64,000 nucleotides of DNA, taken from IMG/VR virus record IMGVR_UViG_3300033141_002573, positions 1-64,000 of that record, one strand, 5' to 3'. The stretch's first letter is position 1. The number at the start of each line of letters is the position of its first letter. The notes under the pieces are model-generated. The model did not search any database, was not told the origin of the DNA, and saw only the letters and a list, made by a program, of their open reading frames with translations. The DNA is from a virus. This document shows positions 23,601-32,736 of the stretch, in pieces. Position numbers and translations under genes: made by a program.

Positions 23601-24044
23601 GTGGCAAAGAAGCACAAACAGGCAGAAACGGAGGTTGTAAAGTACCTCTGGCCGGACCACCCTTGTGATGAGACAGGTTCAATCAGGGATTGGAAGGAAC
23701 TCCATGACGCCTCAGGCCCTGGCCGTGGCGATCTTACCACCTACTTTTTGGAGATCAAGTCACAGAGACTACCTCCAAACCTAAAGGCAATGCGTAGGGT
23801 ACTTGCGAGCGCATTGGACCAGCTTCGACATGCCAGGTCTGTCACCTCTCCAAAGAACATGGGGATAGAGCATTTAGTGGTTGTTTGGCGTCCAACAGGA
23901 TTACGGGGCATCGAAAACGCCCTTGCGTACTGGGAGGAGGACTCTCATCCTGTAATGCAGTTTCTCTCAGACTTCAGGAGCAGGTACATCGAGGGCTACG
24001 ATATGGAAAGGTGGATAGATAAGTACTGGACAACCCGTGAGTGA
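23601..24044 (+). CDS. PD-(D/E)XK-like nuclease, 147 aa
   Basis: The segment GPGRGDLTTYFLEIKSQ, an Asp strand followed by ExK, matches the PD-(D/E)XK core; the upstream Glu/His helix (KHKQAETEVVKYLWP) fits the first helix of the fold. The small size suggests a Holliday-junction-resolvase- or VRR-NUC-like enzyme. GTG 23601 has AAAGGTGG 9 bases upstream; the longer frame from 23535 overlaps the Rad50 C-half and is rejected. It is the last gene of the operon, just before the bidirectional terminator. Confidence 0.6.
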   Translation: MAKKHKQAETEVVKYLWPDHPCDETGSIRDWKELHDASGPGRGDLTTYFLEIKSQRLPPNLKAMRRVLASALDQLRHARSVTSPKNMGIEHLVVVWRPTGLRGIENALAYWEEDSHPVMQFLSDFRSRYIEGYDMERWIDKYWTTRE

Positions 24045-24064
24045 CAGCCTTGGTGGTAGGGATT

Positions 24065-24100
24065 GAAAAAGAGACCGGCGTAGGTGCCGGTCTCTTTTTC
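24065..24100. terminator. Bidirectional intrinsic terminator between convergent operons
   Basis: A 15-bp perfect stem (24065-24079 with 24086-24100; core AGAGACCGGC/GCCGGTCTCT) with a 6-base loop is flanked by an A-run on the left and a T-run on the right. It therefore works for both strands. It lies between the stops of the plus-strand replication operon (24044) and the minus-strand late operon (24133). Confidence 0.92.
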
Positions 24101-24132
24101 TGGCGGCATGGGAGCAGAGGGTTTGTAACCTC

Positions 24133-24606
24133 TTAGTGGCAATACATTCCTGCATCGGGCACCAACCAGTGCCAGGAGGCACGTACCACCCCATCTGGGT
24201 CCAATCGATAGCACGCAGTAACACGCACAAGTTGTCGATACACAACGCCGTCCTTTGGATACCACATCGGGCCTGTTCCATACGGGACCGCATAGAGAGT
24301 GGTACTGGTAACCCTTGTAGCGGTAGTTTCCCCGTTTACAACCGTGCAAGAACAGGTCTGACGCTGAAGAAGGTAACCTCGCTCGACACTACCTCCTTTG
24401 ATTTCCACTAGGCTCTCAGTTGGGGGAGGTGACGTTGCTGGGCCTATTACCTGGCCGTTTTCCCCGACCCAGTAGTCATGTGAGCACATCCACGTTCCGT
24501 TTGCACCGAGAACGTACTGGCTGTTGGGCAGGGCCATGTTACCCGCTGCAACAGCCACCCCCAGTGAAAGGAACGCTACCACAAATACAACTCCGATTCT
24601 CTTCAT
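24133..24606 (-). CDS. Secreted or periplasmic protein, 157 aa
   Basis: Residues 1-21 (MKRIGVVFVVAFLSLGVAVA) form a signal peptide with a basic start, hydrophobic core and likely cleavage after VAA. The mature part has several Cys (C41, a TCSC pair, ACYR, YCH), suggesting disulphides, and is beta-rich. It is the last late gene, downstream of the holin-like gene, so a lysis or envelope-modifying role is possible. No lysozyme, amidase or peptidase motif is visible. AAAGGAGA precedes the ATG. Confidence 0.65.
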   Translation of the reverse strand: MKRIGVVFVVAFLSLGVAVAAGNMALPNSQYVLGANGTWMCSHDYWVGENGQVIGPATSPPPTESLVEIKGGSVERGYLLQRQTCSCTVVNGETTATRVTSTTLYAVPYGTGPMWYPKDGVVYRQLVRVTACYRLDPDGVVRASWHWLVPDAGMYCH

Positions 24607-24645
24607 TACAACCGTCTCCTTTCTGCCTACACTGTGTGGTGTGGC

Positions 24646-24957
24646 TTATTGGGTGTTAGTAAGGGCCATCACAAGCTTAACTATTACAGCCACCTCTCCA
24701 AGTACCATAGCAGCTAACCCGTAGATGGCACGGACTATCATTGTTTCCATCTTAGACTGGAACTCCTGACGTTCCATTTTGCTGTCAAGTACTGCCTTGT
24801 CCACCTTTGAGTGGAGGTTGTTGAGACACTCTGTCTGGGCATTGTTACTGTCTACTAACTCAGCAAAGCGTTCAGCAATGGCCTGACTGAACTCCCCTTG
24901 TTCCCTGGCCGCATTAATAAGGGCCTCGATGTCACGGGCATTTATGGTATCCGACAT
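24646..24957 (-). CDS. Holin-like or XhlA-like small membrane protein, 103 aa
   Basis: Residues 1-70 are helical and charged, with a coiled-coil look. Residues 73-98 (IVRAIYGLAAMVLGEVAVIV and on) form one membrane span near the C-terminus. This resembles haemolysin XhlA-like or single-span holin proteins at the end of late operons, but the assignment is by layout only. It starts right after the previous stop. Confidence 0.5.
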   Translation of the reverse strand: MSDTINARDIEALINAAREQGEFSQAIAERFAELVDSNNAQTECLNNLHSKVDKAVLDSKMERQEFQSKMETMIVRAIYGLAAMVLGEVAVIVKLVMALTNTQ

Positions 24958-24959
24958 GT

Positions 24960-25172
24960 TTAGTCAACCCCCACAGGAACCAATGGTGGGACGTTATCTA
25001 ATGTCTGTTGGGCCAGTCGAATCTGTGTTACCAATCGTCCGATAGCAGCGGTGGGTGATTCGTCTATTGGGTTTTGGACAGTTTCTGGTTGTGCTTTGCT
25101 TCTTATTACCCGACAATAAGCAGGGAACTCGATTTCTCTAGCAAGGATATGTTCCATCTGGAGGTCGTTCAT
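24960..25172 (-). CDS. Small hypothetical protein, 70 aa
   Basis: The product (MNDLQMEHILAREIEFPAYC) is short, with no membrane segment or motif. The ATG at 25172 has GGTGGGG six bases upstream and is preferred over the ATG at 25202. It lies between tail and possible lysis genes. Confidence 0.5.
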   Translation of the reverse strand: MNDLQMEHILAREIEFPAYCRVIRSKAQPETVQNPIDESPTAAIGRLVTQIRLAQQTLDNVPPLVPVGVD

Positions 25173-25235
25173 CCGGTTTCCCCACCTGTTACCCCGTAGC
25201 ATATGGAATTACGTTGTTGTTTCCTTTCATTACCT

Positions 25236-26984
25236 TTAATCCTGAAGGTCTTGTCCTACATCATAGGTGTCTGCGTCTGGGACAGCGATGTCCCTGTAGA
25301 CAGTGCGCCCTCCTTGTGGTTTACCTGTCCACGTAGCCTTTACTCGGACCTTCGCTCCTCGGACAATATCTACGTACACGTATCCGTTGGCATCTGTTTC
25401 CCTGGCAGCTACACCGTCGCCAAAAACCACATTGGTGTCACTTGGTCGTGATAGCACATTTACAACATCAAGACTTCCATCCCCAACACCGAGACTCTGG
25501 CCGCCAGCAATTTCCTTGAGGAAAGCGTACACTCGACAGAGAGATGGATCATCTGGCGCGGAAGGCCCAGATGTTCTCACGAGGGTAATAATGTTCGTGC
25601 TATTCCCACTAACCGTGATCTCTGTGTTGCTGCCCTCATAATTCACTGTGCTTGGTGTCACCAGGTGATAGGTGCCGCTATCGAGGTTGAATGTTACACT
25701 CCCACTACTATCAGTACTCCGTGTTGCAATAATTGCACTTTCATCGGAGTCCTTACAGGTGACCTTTAGATTTGCTACTGTGTTCCCTTCTTCATCCTTA
25801 AAGATGCGCGTGACGGTGTAACTACCACTACCAAATATATCGGCCTGTCTTAACGCAGGGTCGATAGCGTACCCAGACCACGCATTGCTGTCGCCGTTGT
25901 CCACCGCTTCTCCGTCAGAACCGCCGCTTGAACAGAATGCAAACGTGTTCTGGTCGGCACCGTTTACTATCTCAAAACCAGCGGTCGTATTGCCTATACT
26001 CGTACAGTTGAGTAACTGATTGAAATCGGCACCTGAGTTGCTTAAGTAAAAACCCCTCACAGCAGCCCCCGCTCCAACCGCCTTGCACCTGTCGATACGG
26101 TTGTAAGGACCCAATACGTCAAAACCAGTTTCTGTGTGTTCGATGCTCCTGGAGTTCTTAATCCAGCCCGCATTCCCATCGATACTGAAGCCTACGGAGC
26201 ACTGACAGGCGCAGCACCCATCCACAATAACGTAGTGTGCCCCAGCCCGAACATCCAGCCCGACACTTGGGCTACTTGGGTGAAATACAGCCCCCTTTAT
26301 CTCACAGGACGATGCGCTAATTGTAAAACAAGCAGACGCACCAGTACCGTCGATGATGGTTCCTGGTTCGCAGATAACTATTACCCCTGAGGTGTCCAAA
26401 TCAAGGTTACTTTCACTGTAGGTTCCTGGGGCTACAACAACATGATCACCCGAAACAGCCGACGATAATGCCTTTGCAATACTAGCAAATGGTACATCAG
26501 GCGCATCCCCATCGTTGCTGTCATCGCCTGTAGCTTTATTAACGTAGTATGTGGTGAAGAATGGGTCCATGTTTACCTGGCGCAACCTCCTACCAGCAGA
26601 CGTGGGGATGTTGTGAGTAGCCCCCGTAAGGCGTTCATCCCACACCCCGTCTGCTATTTCTTCCGCCAGAGTACCACCCACGTTGAGCTTGTCGAGGTAA
26701 CCAGCACGCGCTGGCGTGTAGTCTGCCTCCGTATAGAAGACCTGCACCTGGTCTTCAAGGTTGTCCGAAGCAATCTTCACCGCACCGTAATCACAGTCAG
26801 CCTCCGTTGGCGTTAGGTCCAGGGTAACAAGACCACTGCCTACAACTGTGGGCGTATTGGTGGCCCCAGCAAAGGCTCCACCATCTTTGCTTATCGTTGC
26901 TACAGGATTCGTAGGGTTTGTGGGTACACCACCGTTGTAGCAGACGATTTCGATGGTCTGGGCAATACCTTTTGGGAAGACCAC
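25236..26984 (-). CDS. Tail protein with beta-helix and Ig/transthyretin-like domains, 582 aa
   Basis: The first ~120 residues resemble a baseplate or tail attachment domain. Residues 140-370 (TYYVNKATGDDSNDGD, repeated short strands, TIIDGTGASACFTI) match a right-handed parallel beta-helix of the DUF1565/pectate-lyase type. The C-terminal part has two small beta domains (TVTRIFKDEEGNTVANLKVT; CRVYAFLKEIAGG) like carboxypeptidase-regulatory or tail-fibre beta sandwiches. Such proteins serve as receptor-binding or polysaccharide-degrading tail spikes. It uses a GTG start. Confidence 0.75.
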   Translation of the reverse strand: MVFPKGIAQTIEIVCYNGGVPTNPTNPVATISKDGGAFAGATNTPTVVGSGLVTLDLTPTEADCDYGAVKIASDNLEDQVQVFYTEADYTPARAGYLDKLNVGGTLAEEIADGVWDERLTGATHNIPTSAGRRLRQVNMDPFFTTYYVNKATGDDSNDGDAPDVPFASIAKALSSAVSGDHVVVAPGTYSESNLDLDTSGVIVICEPGTIIDGTGASACFTISASSCEIKGAVFHPSSPSVGLDVRAGAHYVIVDGCCACQCSVGFSIDGNAGWIKNSRSIEHTETGFDVLGPYNRIDRCKAVGAGAAVRGFYLSNSGADFNQLLNCTSIGNTTAGFEIVNGADQNTFAFCSSGGSDGEAVDNGDSNAWSGYAIDPALRQADIFGSGSYTVTRIFKDEEGNTVANLKVTCKDSDESAIIATRSTDSSGSVTFNLDSGTYHLVTPSTVNYEGSNTEITVSGNSTNIITLVRTSGPSAPDDPSLCRVYAFLKEIAGGQSLGVGDGSLDVVNVLSRPSDTNVVFGDGVAARETDANGYVYVDIVRGAKVRVKATWTGKPQGGRTVYRDIAVPDADTYDVGQDLQD

Positions 26985-27041
26985 ATCACATCACTCCCAT
27001 TGCCACAAGTATGAGACCACGCCACATTCCTATTGTCGTAT

Positions 27042-27404
27042 TTATGTAGCAGACGGTGTGGCAGATGGTACAACGGTTACCTTTCCTCCGATGGGGAAAT
27101 CATCCAGTCTGTTTCCATCCCCATCCTCTGCCAGTTTCACGTGCATGTCCCACACGTAGTCCCCCTCATCCAAATCAACATCACCAAGTCGGATTCTAAC
27201 CTTGTTGTTGTCAGGTGTGTCAACAATTGTAAATGTTGCACTGACTACGGTGCTGCCCCATGCAGGTCGGATCTGCGCCTTAATGTCAGCACCTGTTAGG
27301 TCAACTGGGTTTCCCTCTGAGTCCACCAGTGTGGATGTTGTGTAGTCGATGTCCCCACCAATACCCACAACGAAGTTAACGATACGACCCACATGCTCAG
27401 ACAC
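27042..27404 (-). CDS. Small tail/baseplate accessory protein, 120 aa
   Basis: This beta-rich protein (VDLTGADIKAQIRPAWGSTV; GDYVWDMHVKLAEDG) resembles the small Ig-like N-terminal domain of phage baseplate upper proteins. GTG 27404 lies 6 bases after AAAGGAGGAGG. It lies between two adhesin-like genes. Confidence 0.6.
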   Translation of the reverse strand: MSEHVGRIVNFVVGIGGDIDYTTSTLVDSEGNPVDLTGADIKAQIRPAWGSTVVSATFTIVDTPDNNKVRIRLGDVDLDEGDYVWDMHVKLAEDGDGNRLDDFPIGGKVTVVPSATPSAT

Positions 27405-28629
27405 CGATCCTCCTCCTTTCTCCGTCACCCGATGCAGTTATTCCTGTACGGGTTTGACCCGTACAGATGATTCTATTCTGTGTTCCATCCCCTGTAAGGT
27501 GTAGTGGTGGTATGGTGGCGTGCAACTCCTCTAAGTTCCCCACCGTCCAGAAGCCGTCGTTGTCGGACTGGCAGTTGAACATAGTGGAAATCCTGTCGGC
27601 TGACCACGCCACCTTCCATTGATGGGTCTCGTCTTGATGCCCGTAAAGGCCAGCAACATTTTTCCACCGTCCATGACCTGCCGGAGACATATGGTAGCTG
27701 GTGCTCGGAGTAACATCACCAGTTGGGGACAACGACCTACCGAGCGGCACACCGTCAACGTATATCAGTACCTCGGTGCCGTCGTACACGAACCCAAACT
27801 GGTGCCAAAGACCGTCACCCAGGTCGGCATAGTACGCGTCCGTCGTGAAGTCGCCCGCCGTAGTTGCCAGATGCACCCCGACTCCATAAGGGTCGTCTCT
27901 GCCACTCACCCACATGTCCCAACCCCCGTGGCCTCCTTCACGCCAGTTGCCAAACAGCCATTGCCAGCCATTGTGGTCGTCAACACGTTGGTCAACTCTG
28001 GCCCACGTAAATGCGCTCAGCGCAGCACTCATTGCGCCATAGTCCAAAGGCCATCGGCTACCGTAGATGTAGTCTCCGTCGTCCCTATTACGCTCCACTC
28101 CACAGCCTACCTGGCCTGTTTGGTCAACCTTGTCTATGTAGTCATTGCCGTGGTCGTGGAGTGCGCACCAGTCCTTGTAGACCTGTGGTGTGCCCGTTCC
28201 TGGGGCACTCTCCTCCAGCGGCCAGTAACCAATACATCCGTCGCTTATCGGCACCACGCCTTCTCGGTTCTCAAACGGCCCACCAGTGCATCCCCTATAG
28301 AGTCGGTAGGTAGTGGGCGCACTGGCCGACAGCGCGGGCAGGCCCAGGCCCAGCACGAGCTTGCGGCTCCCAGAAGTCTGCGAGAATTGCTTCAGTCCCC
28401 ATGCCACCTCGGTGCTGTCGTCGGCTGTGAATACCCGCAGGTCGCTCAGGTCTGCTGCCAGCCCGTTAATGAAGCTCTGCGCTCCGCCCTCCCAGTTGGT
28501 CCCCAGGGCTTCGTCAATCACCAGGTCGGCGGCGAACACGGACGAGCCGTCGTCCGGCATATCCGCAGGGACTTTCTCTGGATTACTGTGGATAGTTAGG
28601 CGGTGTGTAGCACCAGATGGTTCAGCCAA
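27397..28629 (-). CDS. DUF2341/LamG-type lectin-fold tail adhesin, 410 aa
   Basis: Residues 25-110 resemble the DUF2341 domain that commonly precedes LamG domains. Residues about 135-360 (GYWPLEES; WHQFGFVYDGTEVLIYVDGV; WSADRISTMFN) match a concanavalin-A/LamG fold that binds glycans. This fits a receptor-binding or head/tail decoration protein. The TTG start has AGGGGAGG upstream and lies directly downstream of the promoter at 28664-28692. Confidence 0.8.
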   Translation of the reverse strand: MAEPSGATHRLTIHSNPEKVPADMPDDGSSVFAADLVIDEALGTNWEGGAQSFINGLAADLSDLRVFTADDSTEVAWGLKQFSQTSGSRKLVLGLGLPALSASAPTTYRLYRGCTGGPFENREGVVPISDGCIGYWPLEESAPGTGTPQVYKDWCALHDHGNDYIDKVDQTGQVGCGVERNRDDGDYIYGSRWPLDYGAMSAALSAFTWARVDQRVDDHNGWQWLFGNWREGGHGGWDMWVSGRDDPYGVGVHLATTAGDFTTDAYYADLGDGLWHQFGFVYDGTEVLIYVDGVPLGRSLSPTGDVTPSTSYHMSPAGHGRWKNVAGLYGHQDETHQWKVAWSADRISTMFNCQSDNDGFWTVGNLEELHATIPPLHLTGDGTQNRIICTGQTRTGITASGDGERRRIGV

Positions 28630-28663
28630 GATATACCTCCCCTATCCCATGTATCGTGAAAAG

Positions 28664-28692
28664 AGTATATCACACTTTTCAAGCATAGTCAA
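28664..28692 (-). promoter_or_regulatory. Late minus-strand promoter for the adhesin/lysis genes
   Basis: Reading the minus strand, the -35 TTGACT (28692-28687), a 17-bp spacer and -10 TATACT (28669-28664) are near consensus. It lies in the 85-base gap between the glycosyltransferase cassette and the LamG adhesin, about 30 bases before its TTG start. It allows adhesin and lysis-type genes to be transcribed independently of the sugar cassette. Confidence 0.82.
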
Positions 28693-28714
28693 CAAGTGTC
28701 GCCACAGCAACGTC

Positions 28715-30454
28715 TTAGGGTTCTGCTCCCGTTTTGGTCATCACGTAGTACGGTTCAACAAGGCCACGGCTGGCGTGTTTCGCACCCATGAAGTGTTCAG
28801 CACAGTTAGGATCAATCGTGCGCATAACAGCGCGTACATCTCTGAGAGGCTCCAGTCTGACAATTTCCCCGTGCGGACCACGGTTATGTATGCGTTCACC
28901 TTCAGCTACCGCTCGCTGGTGAACAACAAGCCAGCGCCTTGTCACGCGCCATAGTTCCTGCAAGGCTGGTTCACTCTCAGGAAGATGATGCAGCACGTTC
29001 GTACAGAAAACCAAGTCGAAACTCCCATTGTCAAATGGTAAACGTGCCCCATCCATGCTATCGAGCGGCAGGCGAGCTCGATAAATTGTAGCACCTGGCG
29101 CATACTCACGTGCAAGCCTAACCATCTCCTGGGAGTTGTCACAGCCTGTGTAGACCATCCCCCGTACTTCCATAAAGTAACGATAGTAGTTGGCGTTGCC
29201 GCAGCCTACGTCGAGTACACTTTGCCCCGGTTCACCAGGTAACCAGTCCACGTTTCTCCATTGCTCTATCCGTGTTTCATGTCGGCTCCATGGCTTGTTT
29301 GCTATGTGTTCCGCCACGGACTTACCAGCATAGTCGCCGAAGGTACAGGTCGTATCCCAGATTTGCCCGTCCGCCCTTAGTTGTGCATCATCGTCATTGT
29401 GCGTCACGCCCAACTCTGCTACCTGATCGTTAATCTCACTATGATCTCCCATCTTTTCAGCCCTCCCGGCTAAACGTCTATAGGTATTAGCGTACGTCGC
29501 GGCCATCCTGTCATTGTCCCACGTAGCGATTGCACGGTCTGCTATCTGCCGCCGCTTACCTCTGAGATTGTTGTCTGTGAGTGCCCTCTGCACTGCATCA
29601 GCCACCGCTTCCGGGTTTGGTGCGGTCATCACGCCTAGTTTCCCGTTGGCTGCCAACTGTGGCCCGTAGTGGCTATTGGGGACCACAGGAATTAGGCCCG
29701 CAGTTAGTGCCTCAGCCACACCAGTTCCCGAACCCTCAGGCCAGGGGGCACAAATCACGTCCCCCTCAGCAATAAGTGCCATGGCCTTCGGATGGGGCAC
29801 TGTACCGAGTGCCTCGGCGATGCCAATCAGTCCACGGCGGTGAAGTTCTTTGTGTATCTGGATGTGGCCTGAGGGGGAGCCGCCGATAATGCGCAGTGAG
29901 AACTTCTCCCCCCGCTTGTGCAGTATTTCCATTGCCTCCAGAAACAGAAGAGGGTTACGGTCAGGGTCGAGCCTACCAAGCCAGACCACTAACCCCTCCC
30001 GCCTCTCCTCCGCCCATGGCACAGGGTCAACACCGAACAGGTTTATAGGTGCGTCGCCGGGGACCGCAGGTGACACACGGAAGGTTACGTCTGCCCATTC
30101 ACTCCCATTTGCTTCTATCCCTTCGAGACTGCCTGACTTTGTGACCGAAGGTATACCCAACTCCTTTGCAACCTTTGCTGCGTACTTGGTGTTTGCCTGC
30201 ACTACGTCAGGTTCCAAGGTAATCATCGCTGCCCGCAGTCCGGCAATGTGTTGCTCAATAGGCTTCCCCTTGGGAACCTGGACGACCTCCCCCCATTGTT
30301 CCATCTCCGCGAGACCACTCGGTTTCGCATTAATGTAGGTGCAGCAACACTCAAACTCCTCAGGTGGCAACCTCCGAATGACCGCCAGGGCATTGACCAT
30401 CCCTCCACCCCACCAGAGGTTCGGCACATTGAAAAGTATCTTGATTCGGTTCAA
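28715..30454 (-). CDS. GT4-type glycosyltransferase fused to a SAM methyltransferase, 579 aa
   Basis: Residues 1-335 form a GT-B glycosyltransferase: N-lobe NVPNLWWGGGMVNALAVIRR, C-lobe VVWLGRLDPDRNPLLF and the nucleotide-sugar site PWPEGSGTGVAEAL with the conserved Glu. Residues 400-575 form a class I methyltransferase: SVLDVGCGNANYYRYF (motif I), FDLVFCTNVLHHLPE (post-II). It could add a sugar and methylate it. It overlaps the next upstream gene by 4 bases (ATGA) and is a close paralog of that protein's C-terminal GT4 module. Confidence 0.85.
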   Translation of the reverse strand: MNRIKILFNVPNLWWGGGMVNALAVIRRLPPEEFECCCTYINAKPSGLAEMEQWGEVVQVPKGKPIEQHIAGLRAAMITLEPDVVQANTKYAAKVAKELGIPSVTKSGSLEGIEANGSEWADVTFRVSPAVPGDAPINLFGVDPVPWAEERREGLVVWLGRLDPDRNPLLFLEAMEILHKRGEKFSLRIIGGSPSGHIQIHKELHRRGLIGIAEALGTVPHPKAMALIAEGDVICAPWPEGSGTGVAEALTAGLIPVVPNSHYGPQLAANGKLGVMTAPNPEAVADAVQRALTDNNLRGKRRQIADRAIATWDNDRMAATYANTYRRLAGRAEKMGDHSEINDQVAELGVTHNDDDAQLRADGQIWDTTCTFGDYAGKSVAEHIANKPWSRHETRIEQWRNVDWLPGEPGQSVLDVGCGNANYYRYFMEVRGMVYTGCDNSQEMVRLAREYAPGATIYRARLPLDSMDGARLPFDNGSFDLVFCTNVLHHLPESEPALQELWRVTRRWLVVHQRAVAEGERIHNRGPHGEIVRLEPLRDVRAVMRTIDPNCAEHFMGAKHASRGLVEPYYVMTKTGAEP

Positions 30455-32721
30455 CGTGTAAGCTCCCTATAGACCTTAGCGTACTCGGCGCTGAAACGTT
30501 TTGCATCGTACCGTTGTCCCGCCCACTCCTTCATCGTGGTGCGTTTACCACGCAGTTCGGTGTTGTCGAGCGCCTGTGAGAGGCCATCTGCAATCTTCTC
30601 AGGTTCACTCCCAACGGTGACACCGTACTCCCCCACCAGTCCCGGTCCGAAGCCACCTGTTGAGACAACAGGTATAGCTCCCCCACGCATCCCCTCGGCG
30701 ACACCGAGGCCAAATCCCTCCGGCCACGGCGCGGTTACCACATCAGCCTCAGCTACCAGTTCAAGCGCCTTGGTGTGGGGCACAAGTCCGCTTAGTTCGA
30801 CTCGCTCCTTAAGACCATCCACCCAGGGAAACTGCTTGGGGTCGAAGCTGCCATCCATGTTGGCACCGATGATGCGTACTCTGAAGTCCTGCCGTCGCCT
30901 CCAGAGTACATTAAGGGCGTTGAAGAAGACTTGTGGGTTCCTGTCGTGGTCGAGGCGTCCAAGGTAGGTGATAAGGTGGTCCACTCGGTCCCGAACAGGA
31001 GGCGCATCCACACCATTGAGTATCATAGGTTGGTCTCCCGGAATAGCGGGGGAAACACGGAACACACAATCAGCGAACTCAGCGCCATTTGCCTTCGCAC
31101 CGAGCATACTGTGGCCTGTTGTGACACAGAGGATACCCATATCGTGGGCCACACAGGCCATCTCAACCGTATTCGCCTGGACCACATCCGGCTTGGTCTC
31201 TGACAGCACCTCACGAATTGCTTCAGGCAATTCCTCCTCTGTATTTGGCGTAATCCGGTGTACAACGCCATACTCACGGAGGGCTTCATCAGCGCCTTGC
31301 CTTACGCGACGTATTAAGAAATGTACGTCGAATTCGTTGCGCGGTAGGTACTTCACCAGGTAATTCGTCCAGTTGTGTAAACCTCCCCACCAGGCATTTG
31401 GAACGAAGAAGAGGATTCGAGGCACATTCCTTTTGGGCGAAGGGGCCTTCACACGCCGAATGCCCGCTTTTGTCCATTTGCGAGCAAAGGCCGCATCCGC
31501 CCGGCGCATCCCGTCGGTGTCGCCTACTCGCCGCGTGAGACCCTGCGGCATATCACCATGTAGTGGGCCTCCCAGGTGTCGCAACTGTACAGTGCCGTCA
31601 ATCCAGAGTGTGTATCCTGCCTCTTTAATCCGCCAGAGGAGGTCGCGATCACTCTGACCCTGCAAACTGCGGAACGGTTCGGGGTGTAGTTGACCAGGTT
31701 CCTCCTCGGCATTGCGTACAGCCTCCATGCGGAAGAGGTTGTTGCTACCCGTAATGTCGAATGGCTTCGCGGGTTGGCCGCGCAAGCTCGGCCAGTATAT
31801 GTCTGTCCAAGGTGCAATTGCACCGATGCGGGCATCCGTGTGCATCCGTTGCACAAGCGGTCCTAGCCAACCAGGCGGGGTAAGCATATCGTTGTCTATC
31901 CACGCAAAGTATTTGCTTGTTGTGTGGTCATACGCTAACTGCCGCCCACCAGGGCAGCCAAGGTTCTTGTCGGACTCTAGTACCAGGCAACGGTCGTCAC
32001 CAAGCATCTGCCGCACCGAATAGAAAAACTTCCCAACCGGCTCTGTGCTGCCGTTGTCCACCAAGATCAGCCTGTATGGTGCCCAAGTATTGGCAATAAC
32101 CTGTGCCACGCAGGAACGGGTGACCTCGAGCTCGTTGTGAGCAAGTATAACAATGTCTGTAACAGGCCACATGACCTTATGGTAGCGCACCAGGTAGTTC
32201 TCTACTGCTTGGTTCCCATCCGCTTCCATGTGGATACACGGGAGGCCTGCCCTTGCAGCGAACCGTGCGCAGCGATCACTGTCCGTATGGACAATGTGAG
32301 GCCGGAAGTCGAGAACAACCCTGAGGAATGCCCACCATTCATCATCTTGAGGGAGAAATCTAACTCCTCCATGTTTACACATTTCTGTAGCGTCAGTTGC
32401 TGGATTGCCTTCCTCAACAATGAAGTACCACTCAACAGTATTGGAGGGCATACCTTTGGCTAGATAACTCGCAAATGTTTCTTGGTCTCCTCCACGGGCC
32501 ACACGTGTGCAAAATAGAACACGAATAGGTTCACCATTAGCAGGGGGATAAGCGGGGCCTGGGTAACCATACCACGTGTCAGGGGGTGTGGCCGGACGGG
32601 CATTCCGAGGACTCTGAGGTGGCTCCTGGGGCACAATGCTGATTAACCTCCGTTTCCCCTCCAGCCTCTCGGTTTTGATTACCCTACCTCGCTCGTCCAC
32701 TACCTCGTGAACAACAGCCAT
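30451..32721 (-). CDS. Multidomain glycosyltransferase GT4-half / GT2 / GT4, 756 aa
   Basis: After a Pro-rich start (1-60), residues 65-180 resemble a GT4 N-lobe (IRVLFCTRVARGGDQETFAS). Residues 185-420 form a GT-A/GT2 transferase: DIVILAHNELEVTRSCVAQV, LVDNGS, the metal site WIDNDM and SDRDLLWR. Residues 435-750 are a complete GT4: VPNAWWGGLHNWTNYLVKYL, ITYLGRLDHDRNPQVF, PWPEGFGLGVAEGM. At least two sugar-transfer activities are implied. ATG 32721 is preferred over GTG 32730 given AGGAGG 11 bases upstream. Confidence 0.85.
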   Translation of the reverse strand: MAVVHEVVDERGRVIKTERLEGKRRLISIVPQEPPQSPRNARPATPPDTWYGYPGPAYPPANGEPIRVLFCTRVARGGDQETFASYLAKGMPSNTVEWYFIVEEGNPATDATEMCKHGGVRFLPQDDEWWAFLRVVLDFRPHIVHTDSDRCARFAARAGLPCIHMEADGNQAVENYLVRYHKVMWPVTDIVILAHNELEVTRSCVAQVIANTWAPYRLILVDNGSTEPVGKFFYSVRQMLGDDRCLVLESDKNLGCPGGRQLAYDHTTSKYFAWIDNDMLTPPGWLGPLVQRMHTDARIGAIAPWTDIYWPSLRGQPAKPFDITGSNNLFRMEAVRNAEEEPGQLHPEPFRSLQGQSDRDLLWRIKEAGYTLWIDGTVQLRHLGGPLHGDMPQGLTRRVGDTDGMRRADAAFARKWTKAGIRRVKAPSPKRNVPRILFFVPNAWWGGLHNWTNYLVKYLPRNEFDVHFLIRRVRQGADEALREYGVVHRITPNTEEELPEAIREVLSETKPDVVQANTVEMACVAHDMGILCVTTGHSMLGAKANGAEFADCVFRVSPAIPGDQPMILNGVDAPPVRDRVDHLITYLGRLDHDRNPQVFFNALNVLWRRRQDFRVRIIGANMDGSFDPKQFPWVDGLKERVELSGLVPHTKALELVAEADVVTAPWPEGFGLGVAEGMRGGAIPVVSTGGFGPGLVGEYGVTVGSEPEKIADGLSQALDNTELRGKRTTMKEWAGQRYDAKRFSAEYAKVYRELTR

Positions 32722-32736
32722 GGAAACCACACCCTC

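Noticed and set aside
27619-28599. 326-codon plus-strand frame antisense to the LamG adhesin
   Set aside because: The minus-strand LamG/DUF2341 reading is clearly real; the antisense frame is Val/Pro/Arg-rich noise caused by codon bias.
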